This document shows, one piece after another, positions 35,892 through 44,931 of a DNA stretch of 64,000 nt; positions within the stretch are counted from its first letter, which is position 1; each line of letters starts with the position of its first letter. The notes under the pieces were generated by a model that saw nothing but the letters and a program-made list of their open reading frames with translations, was not told the origin of the DNA and ran no database searches. The stretch comes from Nitrobacteraceae bacterium AZCC 2146 (lineage in GTDB: Bacteria > Pseudomonadota > Alphaproteobacteria > Rhizobiales > Xanthobacteraceae), in assembly GCA_036924855.1 (NCBI GenBank), contig JBAGRP010000001.1, forward strand, positions 1,364,001-1,428,000, given 5' to 3'. The position numbers were made by a program, and so were the translations under genes.

Positions 35892-37307
35892 TCAGGTCGG
35901 CAAATTTTCTGCCATATTCGGCCAGCGGTGTTTCCACGGCATTCGCGTCTCAAGTTGCCGTGCAACTTGAAGAGCAATTTCGTCGTTTCCGAAAGGTGCC
36001 ACGATCTGCAGGCCGATCGGACGGCCGTCCGGATGCGGCAGGCCTGGAACGCTGAGGCCGGAAAAACCCAATGCGTTGACCCAGCCACAGAACATGCCCT
36101 GGGTGGCGCCGCTTCCGGGCCGGCCGCCAATGGTCGGCGGAGCATCGAGCTCGGCCTGCCAGGCGGGCGCCGCCGTCGTCGGCGTCAGCAAAACGTCGAA
36201 AGCACCCCATCGCTCGCTGGTGCGAGCGCGGAAGGCCTGTAGGCGGTCGAGCATGCGAACATAATGGACCGCAGAAGTCTGCAGGCCCTGGCGCGCAAGC
36301 CCGACAATCTGGTCGGTGGCATCGGTCTGCCAGCCTGCCTGAGGCTCCGCCGCCCGTGCCGCTCCGACGGGCGTCAGCGCATCCCAGATCGTCCGGAGCT
36401 CGGTGACGTCGAACGGCGGATCGCGTTCTTCCACATCATGACCCAGGTCGCCGAGTATCTCCCTGGCTTGGCGATGGGCGGCCTCGACTTCGTCGTCGAC
36501 CGTCTCATCGCCGATATGGGTGAACCAGCCAATGCGCAAGGGCCTATCCAGCGATGCAAGCGGCGGCAAATTGATCGATCCAGGATCGCGTCTGTCGGCG
36601 CCGCTTAGCACCGAAAGGAGAATGTCGATGTCTGCCATGCTGCGCCCGATCAGGCCAATCGCCTGAAAATCCAGCGCCATCGGCGGGAAGCCATAGCGGC
36701 GCGGCACACGGCCGTTTGACGGCCTCATGCCCACAACTCCGGTGTAGCTGGCAGGCATACGCGAGGAGCCACCCGCGTCCGTGCCTATCGAGAGTGGCAC
36801 CATAGCCGAGGCTACCGCGGCCACAGCGCCGCCGCTTGAGCCACCGGGGGTCAAGGACGAATCCCACGGGTTGCGCGTGACACCCTTCAACCGGCTTTGG
36901 GTGCGCCCCATCAATGCGAATTCTGGCGTCGTGGTCTTGCCGAGAATAACCGCACCGCCGGTACGAAGCCGCTCCACGCAAATATCATCGTTCTCGGGAA
37001 CGTGCTCCTGAAACAGCAGACTCCCCCAGGACGCCGGCATGCCGCCGACGAAGAGATTGTCCTTGATGGCCACCGGGATGCCGTCGAGCGGCCCAAGCCT
37101 GCGTCCGGTGCGCTGTCGGGCGGTCGCCTCCTCCGCGGCGCGCTGGGCACCCTGGCGGTCGAGAAAAACAAAGGCGTTCAATACTGGCTCCAGACGATCG
37201 CAGCGGTCGAGATACATCTCAACGAGTTCACTGGGCGTGATCTTGCTCGCATCAAGCATGCCGCCCAGGGTCGAAGCATCGGCGCGCCAGAGATCTGATG
37301 GTGGCAT
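35892..37307 (-). CDS. Amidase (amidase signature family)
   Basis: A 471-residue amidase-signature hydrolase. The catalytic Ser-cisSer-Lys triad is visible: Lys in VAIKDNLFVGG, the first Ser in the glycine-rich TPGGSSGGAVAAV, and the nucleophile in GTDAGGSSRMPAS. Length and the C-terminal SVPGLPHPDGRPIGLQIVAP are typical. It is upstream, on the same strand, of the 35.9-42.7-kb cyclase/Liv genes only in position: transcription runs away from them and it lies 72 bp past the cyclase stop, so it is the last gene of that leftward operon. It probably hydrolyses an amide delivered by the importer. Confidence 0.9.
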   Translation of the reverse strand: MPPSDLWRADASTLGGMLDASKITPSELVEMYLDRCDRLEPVLNAFVFLDRQGAQRAAEEATARQRTGRRLGPLDGIPVAIKDNLFVGGMPASWGSLLFQEHVPENDDICVERLRTGGAVILGKTTTPEFALMGRTQSRLKGVTRNPWDSSLTPGGSSGGAVAAVASAMVPLSIGTDAGGSSRMPASYTGVVGMRPSNGRVPRRYGFPPMALDFQAIGLIGRSMADIDILLSVLSGADRRDPGSINLPPLASLDRPLRIGWFTHIGDETVDDEVEAAHRQAREILGDLGHDVEERDPPFDVTELRTIWDALTPVGAARAAEPQAGWQTDATDQIVGLARQGLQTSAVHYVRMLDRLQAFRARTSERWGAFDVLLTPTTAAPAWQAELDAPPTIGGRPGSGATQGMFCGWVNALGFSGLSVPGLPHPDGRPIGLQIVAPFGNDEIALQVARQLETRMPWKHRWPNMAENLPT

Positions 37308-37333
37308 TGATCTGTTCTTTCGTGACAGTATGA

Positions 37334-37363
37334 CGGCCTCGTCCGGACACCCGGGCGAGGCCG
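37334..37363. terminator. Strong hairpin between cyclase and amidase genes
   Basis: CGGCCTCGTCCGG pairs with CCGGGCGAGGCCG (one G-T wobble) around ACAC. No U-tract follows on the minus strand, so it is more likely an attenuation or mRNA-stability element within the leftward operon than a simple terminator. Confidence 0.45.
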
Positions 37364-37378
37364 CCCAGTTTTGCAGGT

Positions 37379-38068
37379 TTACTCGAAGACTGCGACGGCG
37401 CGGATCGGGCTGCCGGAGCCGCCGCGGATCTTCAGCGGAAAACCGATGAAGCGGAAGCGACCGCGACCAACCAATTTGTCCAGATTAAAGAGGCATTCCA
37501 TGTGGGTAATGCCGCGCTCGCCGCAGGCGAGATGCGCCTGGAAGTTCAGTTCGCCTTCAGGCGACGGGCTAACGGCTTCAACGCCGAACATGCCTATGCC
37601 CTTGTCTGCAAGCCAATGCACGGATTCGAGTGCGAGGCCCGGGAAATCATGTGGATAGCGCGGATCGCCATACAGACGGTCGTTGGTCGCCATGTAGAGC
37701 AATACGGTGTCCTTCGGCTTGATTTCCTGGCCGGACTTGGCGAGCGCCGCTTCCATCTCCACCACTGTTATCGCGTGCTTTAGCGGCACATGAGACAGAT
37801 CGAGACAGATTGCCGAGGTGTAGAAATTCTCCAGTGGCACCTGATCGATGGACAGCGCGCCAGGGCGCGAATCAAAATGCACGGGCGCATCGACATGGGT
37901 ACCCGCGTGGTCACTGAACGAAATCGACAGCGCCTTGGAGCTCAGCGTGGTGTTGCCAGCGGTCACCTTCATATGGTGGTCGTCCCAGACCGTCATGACC
38001 ACCGGGGGATGCGAGGGATGCACGGGCGTGCGGTGATAAAGTTCGCGGCTCAGATCTATTATTTCCAT
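37379..38068 (-). CDS. Cyclase family protein (kynurenine-formamidase-like hydrolase)
   Basis: 229 residues starting at ATG 38068, preceded by AAAGGA; the frame itself opens at 38083. The metal motif HAGTHVDAPVHF, together with MEIIDLSRELYHRTPVHPSH, identifies the metal-dependent cyclase/arylformamidase fold. These enzymes hydrolyse N-formyl or cyclic amides and related lactams. A paralogue at 44171 occupies the matching place in the mirror-image Liv cluster. Confidence 0.87.
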   Translation of the reverse strand: MEIIDLSRELYHRTPVHPSHPPVVMTVWDDHHMKVTAGNTTLSSKALSISFSDHAGTHVDAPVHFDSRPGALSIDQVPLENFYTSAICLDLSHVPLKHAITVVEMEAALAKSGQEIKPKDTVLLYMATNDRLYGDPRYPHDFPGLALESVHWLADKGIGMFGVEAVSPSPEGELNFQAHLACGERGITHMECLFNLDKLVGRGRFRFIGFPLKIRGGSGSPIRAVAVFE

Positions 38069-38119
38069 GGTACGTCCTTTCATTGTCCCGCTGGCGTGAA
38101 AAACGCGGGGTGGGTGGGA

Positions 38120-38911
38120 TCAGGGGGTGAACACGGTTGCGATGGCGCGGGGTGCGGCGGGTGACGTAACAGCGTTGATGACCGTCTGTGATTTCTGACC
38201 GAGATAGGCTTCGATCACGCGTTCGTCGGTCAGCATCTCGGCGCGCGTCCCCTCGACCTGGATGCGTCCGCCGCCTAGCATGTAGGCGCGGTCGCAAAGT
38301 GCCAGCGCCTGATGCGCCATCTGCTCGACCAGCAGGATGGTGGTGCCGCTCTCGCGCAGCTTCAGGAAGATGTCGAAGATGGCGGTAACGATGATCGGCG
38401 CAAGTCCGAGCGACGGTTCGTCGAGCAACAGCAGCTTCGGACGGCTGACCAGAGCGCGCGCGATCGCGACCATCTGCTGCTCGCCGCCACTGAGTAGGCC
38501 GGCACGCTGCCGCACGCGCTCCCTCACGCGCGGGAACAGCGTGTAGATCCGTTCGAGATCGACTTCGAATTCCTTTCGGCCGCCGGCGAACAATTTGACG
38601 AACGCACCAAGTTCGAGATTTTCGATCACCGTATGTTCGGGGAACAGTTGTCGCCCCTCTGGGACCAGCGCCAGTCCGCTGGCCTGAATCAGATGCGGCG
38701 CCAGTTCCTGAATCTGCTTACCCTGATACAAGATCTGCCCGCTGCTCGGCCGGTGCAGCCCGGAGATGGTGCGCAGCAGGGTGGTCTTGCCGGCGCCATT
38801 GGTGCCGAGCAGTGCAACCACCTCGCCCTCCTCGACCCGCAGGTTCAGACCGCGCAGCACGCCAAGCGACCCGTAGCCGGCATGAAGATCTTTGACGTCA
38901 AGCATAGACAT
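38120..38911 (-). CDS. Branched-chain amino acid-type ABC ATP-binding protein, LivF-like
   Basis: About 263 residues from ATG 38911, overlapping the end of the fused LivMG gene by 14 bases. Walker A GTNGAGKTT, signature LLSGGEQQMVAIARAL, Walker B LLLDEPSLGLAP and the LivF-specific LALVPEGRQLFPEHTV are all present. A ~25-residue C-terminal extension beyond the usual LivF end is Ala/Thr-rich. It partners with the ATPase half of the preceding fusion. Confidence 0.93.
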   Translation of the reverse strand: MSMLDVKDLHAGYGSLGVLRGLNLRVEEGEVVALLGTNGAGKTTLLRTISGLHRPSSGQILYQGKQIQELAPHLIQASGLALVPEGRQLFPEHTVIENLELGAFVKLFAGGRKEFEVDLERIYTLFPRVRERVRQRAGLLSGGEQQMVAIARALVSRPKLLLLDEPSLGLAPIIVTAIFDIFLKLRESGTTILLVEQMAHQALALCDRAYMLGGGRIQVEGTRAEMLTDERVIEAYLGQKSQTVINAVTSPAAPRAIATVFTP

Positions 38912-40625
38912 GGTCAGGCCCCAGATACGCTTCGACAACCTGCGCGTTGCCCTGAATTTCAGCGGGTGTTCCTCGCGCGATCACAGTGCCGTAGTTCAGA
39001 ACGGTGATGCGGTCCGATACGGCCATGACGAGATCCATGTGATGCTCGATCAAGAGGATAGTGACGCCCGAGCGACGGATCGCGCCGATGAGATCGATCA
39101 GGCTGACGATCTCTTCCTGCACAAGCCCAGCGGCGGGCTCATCAAGCAGCAACAGCCGCGGCCGCATAGCCAGGGCGCGGGCGATTTCGAGAAGACGGCG
39201 GTGGCCGTAAGCGAGCGAATTCGCCGGACGATCGCGGAAGGGGGCAAGGCCGACGAATTCAATCAGCGCATCGGCTTCATCGGTAGGATGCTCGATCCCG
39301 AACGGCAGTCCGATCACGACATGCTCGAGCACGCTCATGTCGCCGAACAGCTTGATGGTCTGGAAGGTTCGCGCAAAGCCGATCCTCGCCGAAGCATCGA
39401 GCGATGACAGCGCCGTCGGTTTGCCGTCGATCAGGACCTGGCCGTCGTTCGGCTGGTAGAAGCCGGTGAGGACGTTGATCAACGTGGTCTTGCCGGCGCC
39501 GTTGGGTCCGATTACGGCATGGATCTCACCGGCTGCGAGGCTGACGTCCACATCGCTCAGCGCCTTCAACCCGCCGAAGCTGCGCGAAACTCCCTTGAGC
39601 TTGATGCTGGCGCCCGTGAGCCCGGCCTGGTCGAGCGCCGGGACGATCCGGCCGGAACGCGGCGCGACCGGCGGCCGCATCCGGCTCTCGATCGGCCCCA
39701 TGACACCGCGCGGCAGGAAATAGAGCGTCACCAGAATGAAGCTACCATAGATGATCAGGCGGTAGCGGTCGAAATCCTGCAGTACTTCCGGCAACAACGT
39801 CAGCACGGCGATGCCGACCACCGGACCCAGGAAGGTACCGGGACCGCCGAACAGCACCGCGAGCAGCAGGAACACCGAACTGAAGAACTGGAAATTGTCG
39901 GGGCTGATGTAGCTCTGCTGGATGGCGAACAGCGAGCCGGCACAGCCTGCAAAGGCGGCACTGATGATGAAGACCCAGACCTTCAGCCGATAGACATTGA
40001 CGCCGACCGAGGCCAGACCGAGCTCGCTGTGCCTGACGGCGCGGATTTTCAATCCGACCGGTGAAGACATCAGCCAGTGCTGCAGGCCGAGCGCCGCAAC
40101 GAAGAAGGCGAGCACGATGTAGTAGAACTGCGCGGTGTCGAGCACCCAGCTGCCGATCTGCGGCTTCGGAATCGACCCGATGCCAAGATCACCACCGGTC
40201 ACAGAGACCCATTCCTGCAGGATTTTCCAGATCACCCAGCCGAATGCGACGGTGACCATCGCGAGATACGGACCGCGCACGCGCAAAGCGGGATACGCCA
40301 GCACGGCACCGGCGACGCCGCCGACGATGGTACCGATCAGCAGGCCAATCCAGACGTGCAGGCCGCTGCCCGCAAAGAATGGAATTCCAGAAAGCGCCTT
40401 CGAGGCGAGCGAACTGGTATAGGCGCCCATCGCCATCAGCGCGGCATGGCCGAGAGAGAACTGGCCGGCATGACCGCCGAGAATGTTCAGGCCGACGGCA
40501 GCGATACTGTAGACGAAGATAATGATCAGCAGAAAGATGTGATAGGTGCCGTCCAGCAACAAGGGCGGCAGCAACAGCGCGGCAATGGCGATCAAAGCCA
40601 GCAGGCGCAACGATCCGGCGGTCAT
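38898..40625 (-). CDS. Fused ABC permease-ATPase, LivM-LivG type
   Basis: 575 residues. The N-terminal ~320 are a LivM permease (LLIIIFVYSIAAVGLNILGG with the family GHAGQFSLGHAALMAMGAY motif). From about 335 a LivG ATPase follows, with GPNGAGKTT, LAYGHRRLLEIARALA and LLLLDEPAAGL. The two domains are joined through a Pro/Arg-rich linker (RMRPPVAPRSGRIVP). Such fusions occur in several proteobacterial Liv systems. The gene overlaps the LivH gene by four bases. Confidence 0.92.
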   Translation of the reverse strand: MTAGSLRLLALIAIAALLLPPLLLDGTYHIFLLIIIFVYSIAAVGLNILGGHAGQFSLGHAALMAMGAYTSSLASKALSGIPFFAGSGLHVWIGLLIGTIVGGVAGAVLAYPALRVRGPYLAMVTVAFGWVIWKILQEWVSVTGGDLGIGSIPKPQIGSWVLDTAQFYYIVLAFFVAALGLQHWLMSSPVGLKIRAVRHSELGLASVGVNVYRLKVWVFIISAAFAGCAGSLFAIQQSYISPDNFQFFSSVFLLLAVLFGGPGTFLGPVVGIAVLTLLPEVLQDFDRYRLIIYGSFILVTLYFLPRGVMGPIESRMRPPVAPRSGRIVPALDQAGLTGASIKLKGVSRSFGGLKALSDVDVSLAAGEIHAVIGPNGAGKTTLINVLTGFYQPNDGQVLIDGKPTALSSLDASARIGFARTFQTIKLFGDMSVLEHVVIGLPFGIEHPTDEADALIEFVGLAPFRDRPANSLAYGHRRLLEIARALAMRPRLLLLDEPAAGLVQEEIVSLIDLIGAIRRSGVTILLIEHHMDLVMAVSDRITVLNYGTVIARGTPAEIQGNAQVVEAYLGPDHVYA

Positions 40626-41497
40626 GCGCGTTCCCTCTGGGCGTTGCCGAACAGGCCCTCGGAACGGATGAACAGAACCAGGATCATCAGGGAGAAGCCG
40701 AGAATGTCGCGCAGGCCGGTGTTGAGATAGCCGGAGATCAGTCCCTCCAGCGCGCCGTAGGCCAGGCCGCAGAAAAGAATGCCGCCGGGCGCGCCGAGAC
40801 CGGCGATGATGGCGATCGCAAAGGCCTTCAGGCCGAGCACCGTGCCGAGTTGCGGTTCGGCGAGCGTCAGTGGCACCACCATGAATCCGGCGAGCCCCGC
40901 CAGTGCGCAGGCCGTTGCGTAGGACATCAGCTGGACCAGACGGGTGTTAATGCCCATGAGGCTGGCCGTCTCGGGGCCATGCGCGACAGCCCGGAACGCC
41001 TTGCCCAGCAGGGTCCTGCGATAAAAGTATTCGAGCAGCAGGAACAGCAGCATCGCGACACCGAAGGTTAGAATCTGCTGCGGCATCACGACGATACCGC
41101 CCAAACGCAACGGATCGCTGCCGACATAGGCCGGCACCGGCGTTGGCACGCGGCCCCAGATCAGTTCGGCGAAGTCGATGAACAGCAAACCGACCGCCAG
41201 AGTGCTCATGACCCAGACGTCACTGCCCGCCCGCAGGAATGGGTAGACCGAGACACGTTCGGCGAGAATGCCGAACCCGAACAGACCAATCATCACGATC
41301 GGCAGCACGATGATCGGCGACAGACCTGCCCGTACGATCAGCGAATAGGTCAGCATGCCGCCGATCATCACCCACATGCCGAGCGCGAAGTTGAGAACCT
41401 TCGTCGTCATGAAGGTCAGGCTGTAGCCGACCGCGATCAGGCCATAGATGGCACCGGTCGCGACTCCGCTCAGCGCGACTTGCAGGAAGAATTGCAC
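40622..41497 (-). CDS. Branched-chain amino acid-type ABC permease, LivH-like
   Basis: A 291-residue permease. QVALSGVATGAIYGLIAVGY and TTKVLNFALGMWVMIGGML are the LivH start, and the EAA-like loop is RAVAHGPETASLMGINT. It completes the translocation channel with the LivM half of the next gene. It begins six bases after the binding-protein gene. Confidence 0.92.
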   Translation of the reverse strand: MQFFLQVALSGVATGAIYGLIAVGYSLTFMTTKVLNFALGMWVMIGGMLTYSLIVRAGLSPIIVLPIVMIGLFGFGILAERVSVYPFLRAGSDVWVMSTLAVGLLFIDFAELIWGRVPTPVPAYVGSDPLRLGGIVVMPQQILTFGVAMLLFLLLEYFYRRTLLGKAFRAVAHGPETASLMGINTRLVQLMSYATACALAGLAGFMVVPLTLAEPQLGTVLGLKAFAIAIIAGLGAPGGILFCGLAYGALEGLISGYLNTGLRDILGFSLMILVLFIRSEGLFGNAQRERA

Positions 41498-41503
41498 GGC
41501 GAA

Positions 41504-42757
41504 TCAGAGCAGGTGCAGATCGACGGGGTCGAGCATGCGTTTGGTCTTGCTATCGGTCATGACGATCGGCTTGCCACCTTCGTAGCCGATTTCCAACAGC
41601 TTGCCGTCGGTCCAGCGACACATGATCATGTCGTCTTCGGTGACGGCGTTGTGGCGATCCTTGGTGAACACCGGACGATCGAACTGCTTGATCAGGCCCT
41701 TGAAGTTCGGGACGTTTTCAAGACCCTTGCGGATCGCGCCTCGATCGGCACCGTCGCGTGCGATCACTTCGGCGAACAGAAGGATGGCGTCATAGGCGCC
41801 GAAGGCGCTGGTCGGGGCTTCCATCGGTGCCTTAAACGCGGCCTGATACTTTTCCAGCATCGCGGTGCGCTCGGGCGACTGCGGCCCGTCGATGGTGATC
41901 GTCGAGCTGGTGGAGATGCCCTCGGCGGCCTTGCCGGCGGCCTGCCAGAAGGCGGGGCCCGCGATGCCCCAGCCAGAGATATAGGGCGTAGTATCGCCGA
42001 GCTTCTGCTTGGTCTGCGCCACGAAGGTATTTTCGCGCACGAGGGCGTAGTTCAGGATGCACTGCGCGCCGGCATTTTTCAGCTTGATGATCTGCGGCGT
42101 CATGTCGGTGTCGCTGCTATCGAACGTCTCGTCGGCGACGGGCGTCATGCCGAGCTCGCGTAGCCGCCGGGTCAGTTCGCCGCGGCCGGTCACGCCCCAG
42201 CCGCCGGTCCAGTTCAGCAGGCCAACCTTGGTGAAGCCGAATTTCTTCACCGCGGTATCGACCATAAAGTTGGCCTGGCCGGTGCCGTACATGCCGACGC
42301 GGAACAGGTAGTTGTCGCGTCCTGCCTTCGCAGCGTCGTTCTCAGTGATCGCGGTCGCGTCGGTCGCCGGCATGATCACCGGCACCTTCAGGGTGTCATT
42401 GATGATCGGCGTGACGGCCAGCATCGAGGCGCTATTGGTTGCGCCGACCATGGCGACGACCCCTTCACGCTCGGCCAATTCCCGATATTGCGCCACGGTG
42501 CGAACTGGATTGTGCTCATCGTCGCGCACCACGAGTTCAAGCTTGCGGCCCTTGATGCCGCCGCGCCCGTTGATCTCGGCGATCGCCAGTTCGGCACCAC
42601 GACGGATGTCGATTCCGGTGAAGGCTGCGGGACCGGTCAGCGCGCCGGCGTAACCGATCTTGATCGGGCCGCTCTGGGCGAAGGCGGGGGAGCCGATCAT
42701 CGGCGCGGCAATAGCCGAACCGAGGGCCACCAAGGCCGAGCGACGGGTAATGGTCAT
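41504..42757 (-). CDS. ABC transporter substrate-binding protein, LivK-like
   Basis: 417 residues beginning MTITRRSALVALGSAIAAPM, a Tat-like twin-arginine signal ending near SPAFAQS. The mature part opens with GPIKIGYAGALTGPAAFTGI and has the two-lobed Peripla_BP_6 layout. It heads the leftward operon (binding protein, LivH, LivMG, LivF, cyclase, amidase). The ligand is probably an amide or cyclic amide rather than leucine, given the hydrolases (inference). Confidence 0.9.
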   Translation of the reverse strand: MTITRRSALVALGSAIAAPMIGSPAFAQSGPIKIGYAGALTGPAAFTGIDIRRGAELAIAEINGRGGIKGRKLELVVRDDEHNPVRTVAQYRELAEREGVVAMVGATNSASMLAVTPIINDTLKVPVIMPATDATAITENDAAKAGRDNYLFRVGMYGTGQANFMVDTAVKKFGFTKVGLLNWTGGWGVTGRGELTRRLRELGMTPVADETFDSSDTDMTPQIIKLKNAGAQCILNYALVRENTFVAQTKQKLGDTTPYISGWGIAGPAFWQAAGKAAEGISTSSTITIDGPQSPERTAMLEKYQAAFKAPMEAPTSAFGAYDAILLFAEVIARDGADRGAIRKGLENVPNFKGLIKQFDRPVFTKDRHNAVTEDDMIMCRWTDGKLLEIGYEGGKPIVMTDSKTKRMLDPVDLHLL

Positions 42758-43150
42758 GTCCGCAACCCCTTCAAAATGGTCCGCGCGGCTTCCTCAATGA
42801 AGCCGCCGGCCGGCGCGGTGTGCGCCAGATCGTTCAATGAAGTCACCCGAGGCCCGCGCCCAGCTGAGCGGCATGCGATCCCGGGCGACGTGGTGATGCG
42901 ATCTAAGCGGAGAGCTTTCGGTGCAACAAATACCGTTTGTGTTGGCAATCATACCAATTCGGTTATGAATCCCGGTCTGCGGGTTCGATCGCGGTCGTGT
43001 TTTAGCCGCTAATCCTGCCGGCAGACCGCAACAACAGGTGGAAAGCTCTGACCTTCCAATTTCCGAGGTCGGTTCTCTTGACGGAACATAGTTTTCTGGA
43101 TGGAACTGCTAGCTCGTTGATCCGCCATTCAATCGACCCGCAGGCTTAAG
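42758..43150. promoter_or_regulatory. Divergent control region with several dyads
   Basis: The gap between the leftward Liv operon and the rightward IclR gene holds ACAAATACCGTTTGT (42926-42940, perfect arms of five), TCATACCAATTCGGTTATGA (42949-42968, arms differing by one inserted base) and GTTC-N8-GAAC (43072-43087). IclR proteins bind such dyads near their own gene, so this is the likely control site of both operons. Which repeat is bound cannot be decided by eye. Confidence 0.4.
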
Positions 43151-43942
43151 ATGGATTTTGAAGACAAGGTGCCGGCCGTGACGAAGGCAATCGCCATTGT
43201 CCGGCACATCAACCAGGCTGGTTCGAGCGGCGTATCGCTGATGGACATCTCGATCAGCCTCGGCGTCACCAAGAGCCATTGCTACAATATCCTGAAGGGG
43301 CTGACCCGCGCCGGCTGGCTTGTGCACGACGACGCGCGGCGCACGTACATGCTGTCCGCACGCATGCTGTCGGATATTTCTTCGATCTTCAGCCGTCGCG
43401 CACTGTCGACGGTGATCCACGAAGAACTGGACAAGCTTTCCACGGCGACCGGCATTCCCTGCGTGCTGACGCGCGTGGAGCGCGACGGCAGTTTTGTCGC
43501 GATCGACCGCAGCGAAGCCGCGGGCGAATTGCTCTTCACCGCGCCGATTGGTTTTCGCTTCGGCCCGGACGCGCCGGCCCAGATGCGGGTCAGACTCGCT
43601 TATCTCAGCCGTGATGAGCGTGAGAGCGAATTGGCCCGATGGACGCCGAGGGCCTACACGCCAACCACGATTATAGATAAGGACGAGCTTCGCCTCGAAC
43701 TCGAGGCGACGCGGGCGCGCGGCTACGGCATCAGCCGGGCCGAGTTCACGCCGGAGGTCATGACACTGGCCGCGCCGATCTTCGATGCCTTCGGCAACGT
43801 GCAGATGATCCTGCAATGTCCCGGCTTGGCTACGCGGGTCATCGCTGAAGAGAGCAATATAGCGGCCAAGCTCCTGGCTGCCGCCGCGCGCCTCAACGCC
43901 ATGCTGGGGAATGCACCCGGCGAGCTTGACCAACCCGAATAG
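43151..43942 (+). CDS. IclR family transcriptional regulator
   Basis: 263 residues. The N-terminal winged helix (about 10-75) reads VTKAIAIVRHINQAGSSGVS, then LMDISISLGVTKSHCYNIL. The C-terminal effector domain (about 80-250) carries GIPCVLTRVERDGSFVAID and the GYGISRAEFTPEVMTLAAPI segment. It stands between two divergent Liv/cyclase modules and probably senses their common substrate. Confidence 0.9.
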   Translation: MDFEDKVPAVTKAIAIVRHINQAGSSGVSLMDISISLGVTKSHCYNILKGLTRAGWLVHDDARRTYMLSARMLSDISSIFSRRALSTVIHEELDKLSTATGIPCVLTRVERDGSFVAIDRSEAAGELLFTAPIGFRFGPDAPAQMRVRLAYLSRDERESELARWTPRAYTPTTIIDKDELRLELEATRARGYGISRAEFTPEVMTLAAPIFDAFGNVQMILQCPGLATRVIAEESNIAAKLLAAAARLNAMLGNAPGELDQPE

Positions 43943-44068
43943 CTACACAACCGCGACTTGATCGACGCGCGGCCGGCGAGCGCGTTGCGTCGTGCCGTAT
44001 TTTGACGCGCGTCTGCCCAAGGAACGCGCTTGACAAAAAATGCACCAAAAGCTGAAATAATCTCGATA

Positions 44069-44092
44069 GAGAACGAAGTTCTCCATATAGAA
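44069..44092. promoter_or_regulatory. Operator-like dyads upstream of the second cyclase gene
   Basis: GAGAACGAAGTTCTC (44069-44083) is a perfect 6-3-6 palindrome, overlapping TTCT-CCATAT-AGAA (44079-44092). AT-rich DNA surrounds it, about 80 bp before the cyclase ATG, a suitable place for a promoter operator bound by the adjacent IclR protein. Confidence 0.5.
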
Positions 44093-44170
44093 TATTATTC
44101 GAATGTCATCTGGCGGCGCCTACGCGTATTGCCTACCGAATTTTAAAACTTCAGCGCTGATGAGGATGTG

Positions 44171-44890
44171 ATGGCCCGAAGGATTATCGACCTCAGCCGC
44201 GAGATCTCGCACATGATGCCGGTGGCCAATCCGCATGTGAATCAGGTGCCCGCGTTCTGGGACCGTCTCACCCACGAGGGACAAAAGGGCAAGTACGCCC
44301 ATGCTGACATCACCTTTCACATTCGCGACTTTCTGATCGGCGAACATGTCGGCACCCATGTCGACGCGCTGTCGCACTACAATCCCAGCCCTGACGCGCC
44401 ATCGCTGGAGCGAATGCCGCTCGACATGTTTTTAACCGATGCGGTCTGCATCGACGTTTCGCATGTCGCCCCGAAGACATTCATCACCCTCGATGACCTG
44501 AAGAACGGTCTCGCCAAGGCCGGCCTGCCCCTGAAGGAGGGCGACACCTTTATCTACTGGCAGGACTATTACGCGCGCCAACACGAGCCTAACTGGCTGC
44601 ATGAGTTTGCCGGACTCGACTGGGACGCGACCCAGTGGCTGGCGGATCAGGGCGTCGTCAACATCGGCTGCGAATGCGCCAGCATCGACAACTCCGAGGC
44701 TATGCCGTTCGACGCCAATCCGGCCTTTCCGGCACATCGCGCCTGTCGCGACCGTGGCATGATTAATACGGAAAATCTCGCCAATCTCGAAGCCGTCGTC
44801 GGCAAGCGTTTTCTCTATATCGGCCTGCCGCTGCGCTTGGTCGGCGGCACTGGCTGTCCGATCCGTGCCGTCGCCCTTCTTGAAGACTGA
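44171..44890 (+). CDS. Cyclase family protein (kynurenine-formamidase-like hydrolase)
   Basis: 239 residues from ATG 44171, with GAGG eight bases upstream (a GTG at 44168 is also in frame). It opens with MARRIIDLSREISHMMPV and carries GEHVGTHVDALSHY, the metal-binding motif, where the usual Pro after Ala is replaced by Leu-Ser. It also has a Trp/Tyr-rich insert (YWQDYYARQHEPNW) absent from its paralogue at 37379, suggesting a different substrate pocket. It heads the rightward Liv operon. Confidence 0.87.
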   Translation: MARRIIDLSREISHMMPVANPHVNQVPAFWDRLTHEGQKGKYAHADITFHIRDFLIGEHVGTHVDALSHYNPSPDAPSLERMPLDMFLTDAVCIDVSHVAPKTFITLDDLKNGLAKAGLPLKEGDTFIYWQDYYARQHEPNWLHEFAGLDWDATQWLADQGVVNIGCECASIDNSEAMPFDANPAFPAHRACRDRGMINTENLANLEAVVGKRFLYIGLPLRLVGGTGCPIRAVALLED

Positions 44891-44931
44891 TCGCGAGCAG
44901 CGCAAGCGGCCGCCCGACACAAAGGTTGCAA

